From Gymnopilus junonius (Eukaryota; Basidiomycota; Agaricomycetes; Agaricales; Galerinaceae): 12,602 nucleotides of DNA. Position 1 is the stretch's first letter. Each line of letters begins with the position of its first letter. The notes beneath the pieces were generated by a model. The model did no database searches. It was not told the origin of the DNA and saw only the letters and a list, made by a program, of their open reading frames with translations. Below are positions 1 through 8,661 of this stretch, one piece after another. The position numbers and the translations under genes are program-made. The stretch is taken from contig JADNYJ010000811.1 in NCBI GenBank assembly GCA_015501075.1, positions 1-12,602 on the forward strand, given 5' to 3'.

Positions 1-875
1 CAGTCTGAGAGGTCAGGTGCTCGACCTACCCATCGAGATAAGTCCGAAATGTCATCGCGTTTCCAGAGTAAATCAAGATTTGGATCTCATAGACCCGAAG
101 CGCTCAGCCTCGTGCTAATAATAATACTAACCACTTGGCAAATGGTTCGCGCTCGGGTCATCTAGTTTAAGAGTAATGCAGATCTGTTCTAAAATCCTCA
201 ATGAGTGATAAAGAAAGATCTGAATTATTAGCAGCAGGCAAATGCTTTAATTGTAAAGAAACCGGACATATGTCCAGGAATTGTCCTAAGAAAAGCAATG
301 TTAGGTCAAATTCCAATAAACCTCCAGGTGTCTCAAACTTCAGCATTGAAGTAAATCCCGAAGACCAATCTAATGACGAGGTAGAAATATTGGATAACCT
401 CGAGTCAAGTATGATCGAGTTTATTCCAAGTCAAATGCCTCACGGCGCTTATTCTATAATTGCGCCGCCCCATATACTGAGTATAGGCCAGATTTACCAG
501 GCGTCGGTGTCTTGGTGATGCATAGCACTATATGGACAATGGATACTGGACAAACACCAGCCATATCCAGGAGATAGTGATTTTGTTAGCACCGAACTGT
601 GCTTAATAGATTCTACATATTATGAGGACCGCCCAGATGTACTATATTTATGATCGGTATCGGCTTCTTATGACAGATATTCATATCAACGCATTAACCG
701 ATCAGAGATTTTCACTCTGCACTGGTATTGTAATCAGTTAGCAAGCCATTTCCAGTATTCCAAAGATTATACTAATATCTGTGTAATGGGAGAACCTTAC
801 ATCTTTAATGCAGGATTGTCCTCCAAGCGGCATCAGGGAATTATACCCCTCATATTTGCCGACTACCTGTGATGA
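1..875 (+). pseudogene. gag remnant with nucleocapsid zinc knuckle
   Basis: A CCHC knuckle (CFNCKETGHMSRNC, CX2CX4HX4C) is encoded near 243-284 in the frame opening at 201; in Ty3/gypsy Gag this motif packages genomic RNA. Before it, positions 1-175 encode Arg/Ser/Asn-rich linker-like sequence split between two frames and ending in a stop, so the join to the knuckle is broken. After it the same frame runs to about 869 with TGA codons at 516 and 651 and is otherwise open, encoding a Tyr/Asp-rich stretch. The capsid part lies upstream of the window. No intact Gag could be translated. The knuckle is certain; the reading of 519-875 as coding remnant rests on frame openness only. Confidence 0.8.
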
Positions 876-910
876 AGACAGGTTTGATGTAGTCTCATGT
901 AGTAAAATAC

Positions 911-1654
911 CATATCCATGACCACAATTTTCCTGATCAACCTCTAATCATTGCTAAAACAAAGCTAACTAATCCCTTCTTCGACCTCGGATGGTGGTAC
1001 TACATTCACAGGTATCAGTCTAGAACTTGGGCCAAGCCCCACGTCCCACTGGCTGCTCTGACTCCACCTTCCGAACTGGAAGAAACTTCAGATCAACTTC
1101 AGAATTCCGAAGCCCGGGATGGCAGTGAACAAGATGATTCCAGTGTCTGCACTGAGTATACTACCAACATTATTCTTACAGATAGTGATGGACATCATGG
1201 GCACACCCCTCTTCAAAATGAGCAGCAGGATGGAACCTTGGAGATCTTGTCATATGTCATGGGCAAAAATAGCCCGCTTGACACACTTGATCATGATCGA
1301 ATACATAGTGGTGATGAATTTAGCACCAATGATCTAGAAGTGCCAGATCCGAGTTCAGCGCCTATGTCCGCTGAAGAATTGGAATGGGAACGAGGCCATA
1401 ATGGTCAAACTATTTGCGCTGAAAGGTTATTACCTGACTTGTTAGCCTCCAAAGCTGAACAATTATTAGAATTAGGTGCACCCTATCCCACTGATACACA
1501 ATTGGGGCAAACGGTCAGAAATCGGTTCACTGTTAAGCATGTGAACTCCGAACTGTACTCAGTTTGGGACTGTAAATTAAAAGTTACTACCTATTTCGAA
1601 GCTCAGAAGCTTCGTAAAGATGATTTCTGTATTGCTCGTGAATATGGTATATGA
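911..1654 (+). pseudogene. gag-to-protease spacer region of the retrotransposon, unknown function
   Basis: One frame stays open for about 240 codons and ends at a TGA at 1652. It contains an aromatic GWWYY cluster near 990 followed by an acidic Ser/Asp/Glu-rich stretch (roughly 1065-1160) and a more ordinary globular-looking part to 1651, ending in an AREYGI stretch. I recognise no named domain. Its place between zinc knuckle and protease and its shared strand make it part of the element's polyprotein. The 5' junction is a frameshift: the preceding 40-odd codons continue in another frame. Reading resumes in the same frame after the TGA for about 120 bases, so the stop looks like a point mutation and not a true end. 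Confidence 0.6.
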
Positions 1655-1720
1655 TGTGCCGAAGCAGCAAGAACAGAACTTGATCCATCATGGGAGTTTA
1701 TGGACCACTCTCCATGGGTT

Positions 1721-2696
1721 GAGCAATTGAGGAAGGAATTGAACATGCTCTTCAGCAGTTTAGACCATTTATAAATGATGATCCTTACTCTGAGAGAGAA
1801 TTAACAACCTTTTCAGTTAAAATTAACTGGGATAAAACCGATGAATTTCTTATAAAAAATAATAGAACTGGTTGGCTGACTATTATTTGGAGACCTGACA
1901 TTGAAAGTGCAGGTTTTGACATTGGAAACTGGTATCAGAATGAAAGGTTTCATTTGGAATGAGGAGAATACAAGGATCTCCCTCCGGAAGAGCTGAAACT
2001 CATTTGGGATCCACCAGATGATGACAATGAATTAATAGGAGAAGAATGAGAAGAGATGCTTGATAAACTTCGGCATCCTTTAGAAGTACTCCACTGACAT
2101 GGACTTCTTGAAAAGGAAGAAGAAGTCGTCATTGAGGATGTACTTCATCTCCATGGAAATTCAAATTCTGCGAGGAACTTACCCAACAGTTCAATGGAAT
2201 GCTGCTCAAGTAAAAGACTCAAAGTGAGCCATTCCAAAGCCGGTTGTCATTACTGTAAAAAAATTAATGGACATCCAGCTCGAGCTCTGCTCGACTCTGG
2301 TTCATTAGGAGATTTTATGTCTTCCAATCTAGCAGACCAACTTAAGGTTGATAAAATTAAATTTGAGGCTCCATTAGGACTTCAACTTGCAGTCCAAGGA
2401 TCTCGTCCAAGATAAATTCTGGAACTAAAGCCCGATTCCAGTATGAAAAAATTGACGAAAATCGGTACTTTGATATTATTAACATGTCTACCTATGATAT
2501 TATTCTAGGTACACCTTGGTTTTACCAACATCGAGCATGTGCTGGATTAAATCCTGCTCGAGTTGTTATTGGATGTGATGAATCACAACCCATTCAAGGT
2601 TCAGGAGTAACTACTCTCTCCTCTCGGGCTGCTGAAATAACTACACTAAATATTGAAGGGGCCGAGAACTTAATGGAGTACGCCTCCACTCTGTAA
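1721..2696 (+). pseudogene. retroviral-type aspartic protease region, split by a frameshift
   Basis: Retropepsins cleave the Gag-Pol polyprotein and work as dimers around a D-S/T-G triad. The triad appears as LLDSGSLGDFMS encoded near 2287-2322, and the downstream hallmark as YDIILGTPW near 2491-2517. They lie in different frames: the first frame stops at a TAA at 2413, and the second is open from about 2409, which fits loss of one base just before. Upstream, the same frame as the DSG motif runs back to about 1723, interrupted by TGA codons at 1960, 2047 and 2095, and encodes acidic sequence (PPEELKLIWDPPDDD). A CX2C pair (CHYCKK) precedes the catalytic motif. The protease is clearly inactive as a continuous product here. 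Confidence 0.8.
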
Positions 2697-3440
2697 AACA
2701 GCTAATGAGACAGAATTGCCTCCATTCAGGGCATTAATCATTCTATCCTCTGATTGACGAAGAAAGAATTTACCCCTGGCCCATCACGCTGTCCAGAGGC
2801 ATTGCGAAGCCAATGGGTCGAAAAGAGAGAAGCTTACCTCCGATCTGGATGCTGGAAAATTACCAGTTCTCGAAACACTGTTCCTATGCTTTTGATTCCG
2901 AAGCCACGTGCCGCGGGAGAAGCGCCCACCCTTCGGACAGTAATAGATCTTCGGGCACGTAATGATAATACTTATAAATTGACATCACCGCTCCCAGATC
3001 CCGAGGGAATATTGCGGAGGGCAGCTAGTCATAAATATCGATCTTCTATGGATGGCAAAGATGCATATGAACAAATTAGAATCATTCCAGAACATGTAGA
3101 GCGAACTGCTGTCACTACACCTGATGGAAATATGATCAGTCAAGTAATTCAGATTGGTGACTGTAATGCACCAGCCACCTATCAAGCTTTAATGAACCAT
3201 ATCTTTTCACCTTACATTGGAAAATTTATGGATATTTATTTAGATGACATTGTCATCTATTCAGACTCACTTGAGGAGCATATACAGCACGTCAAAACCA
3301 TTATTGACGTTCTTACCGAGGAAAAACTATACCTCAGTAAAAATAAACTTCATTTTCTCAAGCCAGTCCTTAAAATTCTCGGACGCTTGGTTACCGATAA
3401 TGGAATTAGAATGGACCCAGATAAGGTCGATTCTCCTTAA
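2697..3440 (+). pseudogene. reverse transcriptase domain (Ty3/gypsy)
   Basis: The long frame from about 2754 to 3440 encodes the RNA-directed DNA polymerase core. Visible motifs counted from 2754: substrate-side VPMLLIPKP (43-51), VIDLRARN (63-70), the first catalytic Asp in SMDGKDAYEQIRI (Asp100), CNAPATYQ (137-144) and the YLDD box (162-165) with the two metal-binding Asp. The catalytic residues are therefore intact. The entry into this frame is broken: the protease frame stops at 2694, the sequence IDEERIYPW typical of the domain entrance lies in another frame near 2752-2778, and the body follows after a shift. The 3' end is also shifted, at about 3424-3435, in the region joining RT to RNase H. 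Without readthrough of these shifts no working enzyme is made. Confidence 0.9.
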
Positions 3441-4232
3441 CTGGAAAACTCCGACTAATAGAGATCTGCTCCGGATTTCTAGGGTCGGTTGGATATCTCG
3501 CGGATGATATCCCAAATGTCCGCATCCCCATGGGTGTTCTACATGGATTGACAGGTGATACAGTGTCTTTCCGTTGGGGATACACTGAGCAACGTGCATT
3601 TGAAAACGTTAAGCGCCTTGTTCAAGGGGCACGTGACCATCATCGGGTACCTTTGAATTATTCAAAAGATGCACCCCAGATCTGGATGGTCACTGACGGA
3701 TGTTCTACGGGTATAGCTGGCTTAATTAGTCAAGGACCAGAGTGGAAGACCGCGGATAGCCGCATTTTATTCAGCTAAATTAAATTCTGCCCAGCAGAAC
3801 TACCCAGTACATGAAATTGAAATGCTTGCTGGGGTAGAAACTATGCTAAGGCACCGTGATATTTTACAGGGTGCTAACTTTTAAATGGATAACTGACCAT
3901 AAGGGTTTAATTCATTTATTAAAGCAGAAAAACCTGTCAGGTCGACAGGCTCGGTGGATTGAGAAAATAGTGAATTTACATTCGAAGTTATCTATGTACC
4001 CGGCTCGGATAATGTAGTTGCCGATGCCTTATCACGGCTCTATTCTAATGATAGCCCGGGTACAGTACGTGCTCTGAGCGAATATACGTACTTTGACATC
4101 GTCAATGATGACGTCAACATTGTCGAAGATTTTATTATGCCGTTGTTAGCGGGCATTGAAGCTAAAGTAGCAGTTCAAAGAAAGCCGCGGCAGAAGCCTT
4201 TACCAGCTGACTGGTCGAGCCGAAACTTCTAA
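3425..4232 (+). pseudogene. RNase H domain of the retrotransposon, broken into several frames
   Basis: After the RT thumb, sequence typical of the RT-RNase H connection continues through two shifts (near 3430 and 3470). The frame open from about 3472 to 3778 encodes WMVTDGCSTGIAGL, where the Asp is the first catalytic RNase H residue. The next part, AFYSAKLNSAQQNY and HEIEMLAG with the catalytic Glu, is in a second frame (about 3762-3884). The TDHKGL and ARWIEKI parts are in a third (about 3880-3970), and VIYVPGSDNVVADALSR, the diagnostic C-terminal RNase H signature, is in a fourth segment (3972-4232). RNase H removes the RNA strand during reverse transcription. Four or more frame changes in 800 bases make this the most damaged part of pol. 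Confidence 0.85.
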
Positions 4233-4286
4233 GGAATTTGCAGCCCGAGTAAAAGAGCATTTCGTTCTTAACGGCCCTGTAGAACG

Positions 4287-6071
4287 AAAGGAGGGCGGAA
4301 GGTACCACCAAAACCTAAATCTCGCAAAACAGCCAAGAAAGCGGGATCCAAAAATAGTAAGGGATCCAAAAATAAATCTGATCCGGAGCCACAGGAGCTC
4401 GAGACCGACAATGCGCATCACGAGGATCGCGAGCCCATTCAAGATATTAGAACTGAGCTTGCAGCTCAGGACACCTCACTCCTATCAGTAGTGTCGCAAT
4501 CTGAATCAGGAATAGACCTGGAAAAAGAACTCAAATTCAAATACTCAACTGATCTGTTTTATAAGAAAATTATGGATCAACCAAGTTCATTTGCGAATTT
4601 TGCAGTGGAAAACGGACTTATTTACCTTCGTTCAAATGGCAGAAAAATGCTCTGTATCCCTAATATTATTATTGATGGACACAGTGCTCGAGAAATATTG
4701 ATTTCCGAAGCACATTCGCTTTTGGCACATCTAGGAACTACTAAAACTCTTACTTATCTAAGAGATCATGTGTGGTGGAAAACAATTGCAGCCGATACAG
4801 AAGTATTCTGCTCTTCGTGCATAACTTGTAAGCGGAGCAAACCCTCAAACCAGAAACCTTATGGGTTATTGAACCCGTTACCAGTGCCTGGAACTCCCTG
4901 GGAGTCAATTGGCGTAGATTTTGTGGGACCCTTACCTGAATCCAAAAATAGGGATGGGACTTTTGACTCGATCACCGTCATTATTTGTCTGATGACCGCT
5001 ATGGTACACCTAGTACCTAGCCGAATTAATTATACTTCTCGTCAAGTTGCTGAACTGATGTTCGAGCACGTCTATAAATTACATGGACTACCGAAGAATA
5101 TTATTAGTGATAGAGACGTACTCTTTACGAGTACATTTTGGACTCACCTTAATCAATTGATTGGCACCCGACTTAAAATGTCAAGTGCTTATCATCCGGA
5201 GACCGATGGATCAACGGAACGAGTGAACCGAACAATTACGCAGATGTTGCGTCAGTGTGTAAATGAGAAGCAGACCGATTGGGTTAGCAAATTACCTAGT
5301 ATAGAATTTGCAATCAACTCTGCCCGATCCGAAAGTACGGGATACGCGCCATTCTTCTTGAATACAGGACGGATGCCCCGCTCAATGATTTGGAATTCTG
5401 CAAATAAAGAAGAATATCCATCCGTTAGAAACTTTGCTTTGCAACGAAAGCTTGCCCTAATTTCTGCACATGACAGTATATTAGCGGCTCGAGTCAAGCA
5501 AACGCGAGAAGCAAATAAGAAAAGGCAATTAGCCCCTTTTTCCGAAGGAGATCTCATTTATATCTCCACAAAGAATATATCCTTCCCTAAGGGACTTGCT
5601 CGCAAATTGGTCCCCAAATTTATTGGACCATATAGGATAGTTCAAGATTTCAAAAACCAGTCCTTTCGGATTGAACTTCCGAGTTACCTCAAACAGAGAG
5701 GCGTTCATAATGTCTTTCATGCTTCCTTACTTAGGATTCATATTCCTAATGACGATCGCCTATTTCCTGGGCGAAGTTTTGATGAATATAGCCTCGAAAA
5801 TTCCTCCCCTGAGTCCGAATGGGCCGTTGAAAAAATCCTATCGCATGCAGGATCAAAAATTGACTCAGTTTTCGAAATCAAATGGAAAGCTGGAGACGTC
5901 ACCTGGCTTCCTTACTCCCAAATTGAACACCTCAATGTTACAAATGAATATCTCGACCTGCTTGGCGTCGAGTCAATTAATAACCTACCTCCCGGAACCG
6001 GGACCACCCTCAAACGACCCCCAAACTTTTGTTTAACCATTTTCAGAACTTCCCCTTATTTTTTAGTATAA
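4287..6071 (+). CDS. integrase with HHCC zinc finger, D,D(35)E core, GPY module and chromodomain
   Basis: This is the only long undamaged part of pol: about 590 open codons, stop TAA at 6069. Counting from codon 4491, the zinc finger ligands are His75, His80, Cys110 and Cys113. The catalytic triad is Asp143 (VDFVGP), Asp207 (SDRDVLF) and Glu243 (STERVN), giving D,D(35)E. The GPY/F module is at 379-381, and a chromodomain spans about 443-493 (EWAVEKIL, FEIKWK, TWLPY) followed by a 30-residue tail. The core joins element ends to host DNA; chromodomains of this group are known to steer insertion towards marked chromatin. Upstream of 4491 the frame encodes a Lys/Ser/Pro-rich basic linker (about 4305-4385), then an acidic segment. 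There is no natural Met start, since the protein is normally cut from Gag-Pol. The lower bound is approximate, because the preceding frame joins by a shift near 4295. Confidence 0.93.
   Translation, partial: KGGRKVPPKPKSRKTAKKAGSKNSKGSKNKSDPEPQELETDNAHHEDREPIQDIRTELAAQDTSLLSVVSQSESGIDLEKELKFKYSTDLFYKKIMDQPSSFANFAVENGLIYLRSNGRKMLCIPNIIIDGHSAREILISEAHSLLAHLGTTKTLTYLRDHVWWKTIAADTEVFCSSCITCKRSKPSNQKPYGLLNPLPVPGTPWESIGVDFVGPLPESKNRDGTFDSITVIICLMTAMVHLVPSRINYTSRQVAELMFEHVYKLHGLPKNIISDRDVLFTSTFWTHLNQLIGTRLKMSSAYHPETDGSTERVNRTITQMLRQCVNEKQTDWVSKLPSIEFAINSARSESTGYAPFFLNTGRMPRSMIWNSANKEEYPSVRNFALQRKLALISAHDSILAARVKQTREANKKRQLAPFSEGDLIYISTKNISFPKGLARKLVPKFIGPYRIVQDFKNQSFRIELPSYLKQRGVHNVFHASLLRIHIPNDDRLFPGRSFDEYSLENSSPESEWAVEKILSHAGSKIDSVFEIKWKAGDVTWLPYSQIEHLNVTNEYLDLLGVESINNLPPGTGTTLKRPPNFCLTIFRTSPYFLV
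4343..4374 (+). repeat. two-copy 14-bp direct repeat in the basic linker
   Basis: GGGATCCAAAAATA occurs at 4343-4356 and again at 4361-4374. The 18-base period is a multiple of three, so the duplication keeps frame and encodes repeated Gly-Ser-Lys-Asn units in the basic linker ahead of the integrase. It looks like a small slippage duplication. Confidence 0.8.
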
Positions 6072-6173
6072 GTACTACTTCAGTTTCTCCACTTCCTCCC
6101 AGAGTTCGCATTTTCTGAGCTCTCCATCATATTCACAATACTTCTCTCTATTCAAATCATCCTCCTCTTCATT
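6072..6173 (+). promoter_or_regulatory. pyrimidine-rich leader before the third open frame
   Basis: The hundred bases between the integrase stop and the ATG at 6174 are strongly C/T-rich, with runs such as TTTCTCCACTTCCTCCC and CTTCTCTCTATTC. Such CT-rich blocks are typical of fungal transcription start regions and 5' UTRs. No clear TATA box is seen. A separate promoter for the downstream frame is inference; the tract could equally be untranslated spacer of the genomic RNA. Confidence 0.35.
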
Positions 6174-7050
6174 ATGGAAACCCTCAAATTCCACAAGATC
6201 AATCCTGAATTCCGTCTTGACACCCCTCGTCCTATCGCGCCGACCCCTTCTTCTGTCATTTCCGACCTTACCACCGTGGCCAATAATATCTCCGACTCCC
6301 TTCTTTTTAGTCCGCTCCCTCCAATCACTACCATCGAGCAAGAACTCGCGTCCAACCCTCTCCTCGCTCCCCCTCCGCCTAAAGCAACCCCCGAAGTTAC
6401 TTACTCCGACTTCGCCGCCGAAAAGGCTAAGCACCTTCACCGCGCTGCAAATAAATACCCTACCGTCGAACACGCTCTATTTCTCAGGACGTCGCGTACA
6501 TCTATCCGAGTCCTTGATCCTATTACACACCGTTACCGCATCTATCACCTCGGACAGATTGCTCACTTCGTGGTTACCGACAAACGCATTCGAACAGGAC
6601 GATTTAATCCTAACCTCATCCCTGGCGGTTATCACGAGTTTGCCGAAGCCTTTAACTCCCACAACACGTCCAACAAACGCTTTGCCACGTTCGACTTCTC
6701 TACCAACATTCCATATATCATTGGCACAGGTGTTACCTTCGCGGATTTTAATATAGATCCCTCCTCATCGGGTGGAAGACCTTCAAACCCGACTATCCTC
6801 GATTTCCAACACGCCCTACCGTCAACAATGCGTTCTTCGTGATATTCTCACCGATGTACAGAAGATCGAACCTTCTTTCCAGCCACCTTCTATTTATAGT
6901 CATCAGCACACCAAATCCGTCAATCATTCCCGCTCCTGTGTTTCCGCTCGGATCGTCGACAAGCTCCCACCGAGTACCTGCTCGTCTCCTCCCACCAAAC
7001 GTATTGATGACGACGACGAATCCACCGGAGATTCGGCCATGACTGTTTGA
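6174..7050 (+). pseudogene. third open frame downstream of integrase, unknown protein, one frameshift
   Basis: An ATG at 6174 (METLKFHKINPEF) opens a frame to a TGA at 6840. At about 6765-6774 the likely continuation moves to the next frame, encoding VEDLQTRLSSIS and ending at a TGA at 7048, for about 290 codons in all. The N-terminal 75 residues are rich in Pro, Ser and Thr. The middle (about 80-190) looks globular, with His/Tyr/Phe-rich segments such as YRIYHLGQIAHFVV. The shifted part holds a probable amphipathic helix, then a low-complexity tail with an acidic KRIDDDDE patch. There is no signal peptide, transmembrane segment or cysteine pattern, so it is not envelope-like. Codons favour C in third position, unlike the A/T-rich pol. 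I do not recognise the family. It probably belongs to the element, as it sits between integrase and a candidate LTR on the same strand, but a neighbouring host gene is possible. Confidence 0.55.
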
Positions 7051-7079
7051 GAATTCTTCTGGAATCCTCGGAGGGCGTA

Positions 7080-7439
7080 TGTGGCAAATACGTGACCATC
7101 AAACAAATCCCTTATCTTATCTTCGTAAAGCGTGTCTCTTTTATGTAGTTTATATAATGACTTGTTTCTTTTCGTCTCCGTATTAAATAACTCATAACGA
7201 ATCATTTCTTATTTACCTGACTTGTATTAACTAGTTTACTGATTCTTACTTGACTCAAAGTTCTAGTCATAGTAGGTACCGAGAAACATATAAATACTGG
7301 CTTGTATGTACTACCAAAACCCCAGTGAATACAGTTTACATTAAGCTGTCTTGACTCTCAACCTCTCAACTTACCTCTCACCGTGTGCCGCCTCGTTCGA
7401 CCCGCCTACTCCCGTCACGGATCGTTACTCGACGTCACA
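7080..7439 (+). repeat. candidate 3' LTR of the retrotransposon
   Basis: The proposed ends are TGTGGCAAAT at 7080 and CGACGTCACA at 7439, giving the expected TG...CA borders with a 4-base inverted match (TGTG/CACA) and a length of about 360 bp, normal for fungal gypsy elements. A short purine-rich stretch (GGAGGG, within 7069-7076) lies just before and could be the polypurine tract. Inside are a TATA-like box at 7289 and a CT-rich block at 7352-7382 placed as expected for the start of R. The 5' LTR is outside the window, so the repeat cannot be confirmed here, and both borders are guesses from these signals. Confidence 0.45.
7289..7296 (+). promoter_or_regulatory. TATA-like box within the candidate LTR
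   Basis: TATAAATA lies about 60 bases before a pyrimidine-rich block holding tandem CTCTCAAC units (7355-7370) and a third variant (7375-7382). This spacing fits an LTR promoter with its start in or near the CT block. It is judged by sequence match only. Confidence 0.4.
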
Positions 7440-8661
7440 TGAGCCCAGAATGTAAATTTCGATGCTCAGAAAGGACTAAGATCGGCAAAGATGAAGCGAA
7501 GAGAGTTCAAGCTGTCAGTGCAATAATCGTGAGAATATGATAGTAACAAGGCGATCCTCCGCACTGCGTTTGATACTATGGTTCGTTGGGAGTTTGAAAC
7601 CGAAGCAAAGAAAAATCGATATCAATTCTTCCACCTAGAATTTGGAAATGAAATTTTACAGAGAGGTACATTTTTACATTCTATACAGACTGATATAATT
7701 TTTTTAGGAAAAGTTGAAGCTGCCAAGGACAAGAGCATTTCCGCGTCTCAAAGCTGAAGGAATGGCGAGATTGAAACGGTGGTCACGGATTATCACGGTC
7801 CTTTTGGCAGGGCGCCGACAAGTCCTTCCGCATGAAAATGTCACGTCTTGTCACGCTTAAACACACCTTCTGTATTGCATCTGCCCTCACGAAGTCAAAT
7901 GTACATGAATCTGCCCAAGGCTCAGGATTCCTGCTTGAACAAGTCTCCTTGACACTTCTGTGAATTTTCGTTTTATTTGACCAAAGGGATCTGGCCAGAT
8001 CTTGCAAGAGATGCTGATACATCAGCTGATTTGATGCACTCAGTTCTGCAAATCGAGTGCCATTCTTCCTCTTCTGCAGACATCAAGAAACAAAGTACAT
8101 AACAGGGTAGGCAGTATGCTATTGTATTTATGTGAATTTTTGTGGGGGCCAAATGCGAGAGGAAGGTTTGCAAAAGTTGACAGTTTCAAACTCCCCATCA
8201 TTTCAAACTCTCGATCAACAATAGTAGCATTTGAAATAGGCTGCAGATGAGATGTTGAACGTAAAGGGGCCTTATGAAGGCTTATACTCAGTCCGCGCTA
8301 TGAAGATATCCGAGGAACGGAGGACGAACAGGCTGGTACGGAGGATATTGATGGTCCCGGCGTCCTACAATATCGCAGCCCCGTAGGCATGAATTGCTAA
8401 GTAGCGGCAAGAATACCGATGCGTCAAAGTGGACTCTAAATCTTTAATCAACGTTGCGTGGCAGGTTCTTGCCAATATTTAGAGCGGCGCGTGAATGTGG
8501 ATAGTTTAAATAAATATGATGAAATCACAACGGTGTTGAATGGGGGTCAAGACTTGAAGAAAACAGATACAATTGGCTCAACTTTGGCACCAAAACTTCT
8601 GTATCCTAATTTCAAGGGTCAAACCTGCAGTACAGTGCAGAAAACCCTTCTCCATATCTAA
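7440..8661. other. intergenic stretch without a convincing gene
   Basis: About 1.2 kb between the candidate LTR end and the COPE stop codon. Frames here are short and lack recognisable motifs on either strand. The only structure I can point to is a small spliced possibility on the + strand: an open stretch from 7533 (ATG at 7578) to 7665, an intron-like segment 7666-7707 (GTACAT start, CTGAT branch-like site, T-run, TAG end), and a continuation to a TGA at 7755. That would encode only about 45 residues from the ATG, so it may be chance or a gene relic. The part nearest 8661 must contain the COPE 3' UTR on the - strand; no clear AATAAA was seen. Confidence 0.5.

Larger units (their letters stand above)
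1..7439 (+). mobile_element. Ty3/gypsy chromovirus LTR retrotransposon, decayed, 5' end outside window
   Basis: The order gag zinc knuckle, aspartic protease, reverse transcriptase, RNase H, integrase, chromodomain is that of Ty3/gypsy elements of the chromovirus branch. All pieces lie on the + strand in the expected order without a large nested insertion, but they are spread over all three frames with at least ten shifts, so no full gag-pol polyprotein can be made. No 5' LTR or primer binding site is visible, because the window opens inside gag. The right border at 7439 is inferred from a candidate 3' LTR and is less certain than the internal part, which is firm up to the integrase stop at 6071. 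A third open frame (6174-7050) appears to belong to the element. The copy is presumably non-autonomous. Confidence 0.93.

Noticed and set aside
866..875. Tandem TGA TGA near 870 as further point-mutation stops
   Set aside because: The better coding frame here is the next one (DEDRFDVVSCSK), so these are probably out-of-frame artefacts of a shift.
2400..2420. Programmed frameshifting between the two protease halves
   Set aside because: The shift falls inside one domain, between its two hallmarks, and many other shifts occur nearby; decay explains it better.
6075..6473. 132-codon - strand frame opposite the start of the third open frame
   Set aside because: Gly/Arg/Glu-rich translation with no motif; it is the reverse shadow of the C/T-rich leader and Pro-rich N-terminus on the + strand.
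6217..6756. 179-codon + strand frame overlapping 6174-6842
   Set aside because: Ser/Leu/Thr/Pro-rich overlap in another frame; the 6174 frame has an ATG in good position and a more protein-like composition.
6174..7050. Reading the third open frame as an envelope gene
   Set aside because: No signal peptide, transmembrane segment or cysteine pattern, so position alone does not support it.
7783..8173. Two overlapping - strand frames of 79 and 66 codons
   Set aside because: No family resemblance, no intron support and no clear start context; treated as chance frames.
8458..8661. 67-codon + strand frame ending next to the COPE stop
   Set aside because: Opens without an ATG, shows no motif and lies in the likely COPE 3' UTR.
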